From contig MKTY01000014.1 of NCBI GenBank assembly GCA_001898485.1, forward strand, positions 310,001 to 374,000: a DNA stretch of 64,000 bases. The letters are read 5' to 3'. A model generated the notes under the pieces. It was given only the letters and a program-made list of their open reading frames with translations. It did not search any database and was not told where the DNA came from. Each line of letters opens with the position of its first letter. Position 1 is the first letter of the stretch. A program made the translations under genes and the position numbers. This stretch comes from Sphingobacteriales bacterium 46-32. GTDB taxonomy: Bacteria > Bacteroidota > Bacteroidia > Chitinophagales > Chitinophagaceae. Below are positions 60,336 through 64,000 of the stretch, piece by piece.

Positions 60336-63300
60336 ATGAGAAAAATGTGTAATATTATTGTTGCCATTCTATTTTCTTTTATAGCGATGTCGGTAAATGC
60401 TCAAACCGCATTCTTTGCTGATAAAGGGCAAAACGTTTCTGTTCAGACCGAGGGTAGAAGAATGATTGTGCCGGATCGGTTCCGGACTTCGGAGCTGAAT
60501 GTGGCTGCGTTGAAATCATTTCTGTGGGCGCTGCCATCCGAAGAAAATGTAATAAGCAATAGAAGTACAGCTCAGGTTATTGCGCTGCCTATGCCAGATG
60601 GCACTATGGCAAGGTTTAAGATATGGGAGAGTAGCATTCAGGAACCCGCCCTGCAAGCCAGGTTTTCAGAAATCAGAACTTTTCGCGGCCAGGGTATAGA
60701 TGACCCATATGCAACCATACGGTGCGATTTTAATCCTTTTTTTGGTTTCAGTGCCCAAATTCTATCACCTTCCGGCCGAATCTATATTGATCCGTACGCT
60801 AAGCGGGATACAAAAAATTATATTTCTTATTATCAAAGAGATTATATACGTAGTTCTTCTTTTAAATGTGGGGTAACAGACACACCCATTGATGTAGCCG
60901 GTCTGGAAGGAAAAGTTGAAGCAGGGCCCTGCCGTGGCACTCAACTCAGAACTTATCGTCTAGCTGTGGCCTGTACGGCAGAATATTCTGCTGCAGTGGC
61001 GGGCGGGGACGTAGCGGGCACACATGCTGCCATTGTGAATACTGTCAATCGCGTAACAGGTGTATACGAAGTAGAGCTTGCTATCAGAATGGTGCTGGTG
61101 GCCAATAATTCGCTGATTGAATATACAGCCAACCCTGATCCTTATACCAATGTGGTATCAACTGATCAGCTTACTGCCAACCAGACTAATATCGATGCTG
61201 TTATTGGCTCCGGCAATTATGATATCGGCCACTTGTTCACATCCGATGATAACGGAGTAGCCATTCTGCGTTCCGTCTGCACGTCTAGCAAGGCAAAAGG
61301 AGCAACGGGTAGTCCGGACCTTATTGGCGATGGCTATGCAATTGATTATGTAGCTCATGAAATGGGGCATCAGTTCGGGGCCAACCACACTTTCAACTCA
61401 AATACCTGTGCCAGTGCCGGCGGCTCTTACGAGCCGGGAGGAGGTACAACAATTATGGCCTATGCGGGCATCTGTGCTGCATCTGAAAACATTCAGCCCA
61501 ACAGCGATCCGATCTTTCACCCGATGAGTTTTGATGAAATCAGCAATTATGTTACAACCGGCAGTGGTAGTTTGTGCGGAGTGTTGAGCAATACCGGCAA
61601 CAACCTGCCCGTCATTACGAGTATGCCGGCAAATAACATCAGCATTCCCATCAATACTCCGTTTACACTTACGGCCACGGCAACCGATCCTGATGGCGAT
61701 CCTATTACTTACAACTGGGATGGATGGGATTTTGGTCCTGCAGGAACCTGGACCAGTGCGGTTAATAGCAGCACAAGACCCTTGTTCCGTACCAGGGTGT
61801 CAAAACTTACCGGCTCACGCACTTTTCCGGACATACGTGTTATTGCGGCAAATTATCCCGGCACATCAGCTCCCTCCGCCATGGATGGTTTGCGCGGCGA
61901 AGTCCTGCCTGCAATAGCCCGTACCATGAAATTCCGTCTTACCGTACGTGATGTCCATAATGGTATAGGTGGAGTGGTATCTGCCGGAGATGGCTGCCAG
62001 GATGCCCAGATTTTTCAGGTCAATGCGGTGGGAACATCGCCTTTTGCTGTGGTTAGCCCCAATGGTGGTGAGAGTTATCCCGGTGGTTCTACTCAAACCA
62101 TTACCTGGAGTGTAGCCAATACCAATGTAGCCCCCATCAACTGTACCAATGTAAAAATTTCCATGTCTACAGATGGCGGTTTGACCTATAACACCGTGCT
62201 GGCAGCGAGTACACCGAATGATGGTAGCGAAGCAGTGGTAATTCCTGTGGGTACTACTACTACTACTACAGCCCGCATTAAGATTGAAGCACTGGATAAT
62301 ATCTTCTTCGATATCTCCAATCAAAACTTTTCGGTAACCCCTCCTGTTGATGGCTTTGAATTCAGTACGCCGGCTACCCAAACTGTTGCCTGTGCCGGAC
62401 CCACTTCTGCCAGCATTACACTGGCAACTACAACAGTAGATGGCTTCACAACACCTATTGATCTTGTAGCAAGCGGAAATCCCGTTGGCACTACTGTTTC
62501 CTTCAGTTCCAATCCGCTTACGCCCGGCAGCAGTACCATTGTAACACTTAATGGAACAAACACGCTTTTTAATGGCTCATATAATATTACAGTAACAGGA
62601 ACTGCCGGCGCACAGGTACGTACACGCGTACTTACTTTTGTTGTACAGACTGGTACCGGTCCCACTGTGAATACACAGCCCACCAACCAGGCGGTGTGTG
62701 TTGGCAGCAACGCAACCTTCAGCGCTGCTTTCACAGGCGCTGTAAGTTACCAATGGCAGGTAAGCACAGATGGCGGAACCAACTACGCCAATGTTCCTGC
62801 CGGCGGCAACGGTACATCGTATACGGTAAACAGTGTGACTACTGCATTCAATAATTACCGCTACCGCATACTGGCCAATGGACAATGTGGTATTACAACA
62901 TCTGCTTTTGCAACCCTTACCGTTCAAACGGCGCCGAGTATAAGTGCTGTTCCGCAAAGTGCTACGCTTTGTGAGGCCAGCAATGCTACATTTAATGTAA
63001 CTGCTGCGGGTACAGGTCTTTCTTATCAATGGCAGTCGAGCACCGATGGTAATACATTTACAGATATCGCTTCGGCCAACAGCAACAGCTACACCGTTAA
63101 TAACATTACACCGTCTGTCAGCGGCAGTCAGTACCGCGTAGTGGTGAGTGGCACCTGTCCTTCACCGGCAACCTCATCTGCAGCCGCGCTGACTGTAATA
63201 AGCCCCGTGCAGATTGTTGCCAGCCCGCAATCAATCGCAGAATGCGAAACGGGAAATGTAAGTTTCAGTGTAACAGGTGCAGGTACCGGCGTCCTCTACA

Positions 63301-64000
63301 AATGGCAACGCAGTGTTGACGGCGTGGCTGCTTTTGAAGATGTTGCCAATGGAGGCGTTTATTCAGGTGCTGCAACTTCTACACTCACGTTGACCAATTT
63401 GCCGGCCAATTATAATAATTATCGCTACAGAGCACAGGTGTATAATACGATCTGTACTTCACCCGCTACATCGGGAGTGGCCATACTTACAGTGAATCCA
63501 CGTCCTGTAGTGACCCTCACCGCACCCTCGCTAAATCTGCAGCCGGGTCAAACCAGTACGATTACTGCAGGTATTCAGCCAGCTGCACCCGGATTCAATA
63601 TTACCTGGTTCCGCAACGATACGCAGATACCTGGCGTTACCGGTACCAGCTTTACTGCCGATGTGACCACACTGGGCGATTACCGCGTTGCTATCAACAA
63701 TCCCACAACCGGTTGCAGCAATCAATCGCAGGTACTTACTATTGGTGCCCAGGCCAGCCAGCGCCTCTTTATCTATCCTAACCCCAGCACCGGACAGTTT
63801 ACGGTTTCTTATTATAATTCAGCCTGGAGCAATAGCCGTCAGACACTGACCATTTATAACTCGCAGGGTAGCAGGATCTATAGTGCAGCCTTTAATCTGA
63901 CTGGTCCGTATACGCTCCTGCCTGTAAATCTCAATGGAGCCGGTGGCGGAGTTTACCTGGTTGTACTGGGTGACACAAACGGTAAAAAGATTATTGAAGG
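60336..64000 (+). CDS. Secreted reprolysin-like metalloprotease with T9SS sorting domain, 3' end missing
   Basis: Over 1221 residues, open at the window end and probably only a few residues short of complete. Signal peptide (MRKMCNIIVAILFSFIAMSVNAQ), propeptide-like region to about residue 200, then the catalytic domain (about 210-420) with the zinc motif HEMGHQFGANH (residues 341-351) and Met-turn TTIMAYAG (about 371-378), the layout of M12B/metzincin enzymes. Then Ig-like or PKD-type repeats (several Cys pairs, YQWQVSTDGG, YQWQSSTDGN, YKWQRSVDG) and a C-terminal sorting domain starting FIYPNPSTGQF. Exported by the type IX system; substrate unknown. Confidence 0.93.
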   Translation, partial: MRKMCNIIVAILFSFIAMSVNAQTAFFADKGQNVSVQTEGRRMIVPDRFRTSELNVAALKSFLWALPSEENVISNRSTAQVIALPMPDGTMARFKIWESSIQEPALQARFSEIRTFRGQGIDDPYATIRCDFNPFFGFSAQILSPSGRIYIDPYAKRDTKNYISYYQRDYIRSSSFKCGVTDTPIDVAGLEGKVEAGPCRGTQLRTYRLAVACTAEYSAAVAGGDVAGTHAAIVNTVNRVTGVYEVELAIRMVLVANNSLIEYTANPDPYTNVVSTDQLTANQTNIDAVIGSGNYDIGHLFTSDDNGVAILRSVCTSSKAKGATGSPDLIGDGYAIDYVAHEMGHQFGANHTFNSNTCASAGGSYEPGGGTTIMAYAGICAASENIQPNSDPIFHPMSFDEISNYVTTGSGSLCGVLSNTGNNLPVITSMPANNISIPINTPFTLTATATDPDGDPITYNWDGWDFGPAGTWTSAVNSSTRPLFRTRVSKLTGSRTFPDIRVIAANYPGTSAPSAMDGLRGEVLPAIARTMKFRLTVRDVHNGIGGVVSAGDGCQDAQIFQVNAVGTSPFAVVSPNGGESYPGGSTQTITWSVANTNVAPINCTNVKISMSTDGGLTYNTVLAASTPNDGSEAVVIPVGTTTTTTARIKIEALDNIFFDISNQNFSVTPPVDGFEFSTPATQTVACAGPTSASITLATTTVDGFTTPIDLVASGNPVGTTVSFSSNPLTPGSSTIVTLNGTNTLFNGSYNITVTGTAGAQVRTRVLTFVVQTGTGPTVNTQPTNQAVCVGSNATFSAAFTGAVSYQWQVSTDGGTNYANVPAGGNGTSYTVNSVTTAFNNYRYRILANGQCGITTSAFATLTVQTAPSISAVPQSATLCEASNATFNVTAAGTGLSYQWQSSTDGNTFTDIASANSNSYTVNNITPSVSGSQYRVVVSGTCPSPATSSAAALTVISPVQIVASPQSIAECETGNVSFSVTGAGTGVLYKWQRSVDGVAAFEDVANGGVYSGAATSTLTLTNLPANYNNYRYRAQVYNTICTSPATSGVAILTVNPRPVVTLTAPSLNLQPGQTSTITAGIQPAAPGFNITWFRNDTQIPGVTGTSFTADVTTLGDYRVAINNPTTGCSNQSQVLTIGAQASQRLFIYPNPSTGQFTVSYYNSAWSNSRQTLTIYNSQGSRIYSAAFNLTGPYTLLPVNLNGAGGGVYLVVLGDTNGKKIIE

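Noticed and set aside
1-64000. tRNA or rRNA genes, insertion sequences, phage genes
   Set aside because: No cloverleaf with CCA-side features, no rRNA stretches and no transposase, integrase or capsid motifs were recognised. A tRNA scan would be decisive.

Overview
The window looks like chromosomal core DNA of a Bacteroidota member, most likely of the Chitinophagaceae type. The evidence is: a one-gene secDF; a long NusB; DUF4294, DUF1573, DUF4251 and DUF2141 proteins; ECF sigma/FecR and LytS/LytTR pairs; a metalloprotease with a type IX secretion (T9SS) C-terminal domain; and -7 boxes of the form TAnnTTTG instead of the usual -10. Shine-Dalgarno sequences are rare. No rRNA, tRNA, CRISPR array, transposase, integrase or phage gene was seen.

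Layout. 1-8.6 kb (minus strand): 5' end of folC, a macro-domain deacetylase, a TonB-like protein, a radical SAM protein, then a polyamine group (ureohydrolase, agmatine deiminase, N-carbamoylputrescine amidase) and a fatty acid desaturase. 8.6-13.6 kb: bshB1 (bacillithiol), DUF4294, and cytochrome c maturation genes ccmF and ccmE. 13.7-19.3 kb (plus): acyl-CoA dehydrogenase, amidohydrolase, YggS and a LytS/LytTR pair. 19.3-26.9 kb: a SET-domain protein with a tiny lysine-rich protein, DUF2141, a second LytS/LytTR pair, a cytochrome c-sugar dehydrogenase fusion, DUF4251 and an SGNH hydrolase. 27-36 kb is the envelope-signalling region: an ECF sigma-FecR-STN protein set followed by a TonB-dependent receptor and a DUF2807 lipoprotein, facing a second set (ECF sigma, membrane anti-sigma candidate, DUF4097). 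36-48 kb: a four-helix-bundle sensor without output domain, a large FAD/Fe-S oxidoreductase, a universal stress protein, glnS, a serine hydrolase, a GNAT enzyme and an acyl-CoA mutase large subunit. 48-57 kb: A-type Fe-S carrier, secDF, serine beta-lactamase-like lipoprotein, aspartate-type aminotransferase, coaE, yajC, DUF1573, nusB. 57.6-64 kb: a single-domain response regulator, groES-groEL, and a secreted reprolysin-like metalloprotease that runs off the window end.

The most distinctive feature is not a gene. Intergenic spaces are filled with at least six families of short tandem repeats with units such as TRATGTGC, ATTTGAAG, GTTGACA, GGTAAAA, TAAGTTM and TTTAAAGGG. Most units are 7 or 8 bases long and contain a stop codon on one strand, so a few units close all three frames. 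They often start at a gene's stop codon, in the stop-rich orientation, and many are followed by a reverse-complement array that could form a long stem. Two copies of a composite element combine several families in the same order, in opposite orientations 15.6 kb apart.

A second pattern is promoter architecture: six genes carry a perfect TAnnTTTG box only 4-5 bases upstream of the ATG, which predicts leaderless or almost leaderless mRNAs. Perfect or near-perfect dyads near promoters (48231-48250, 13534-13557) and a hairpin swallowing the start codon of the TonB-dependent receptor (30568-30623) are the best regulatory candidates.
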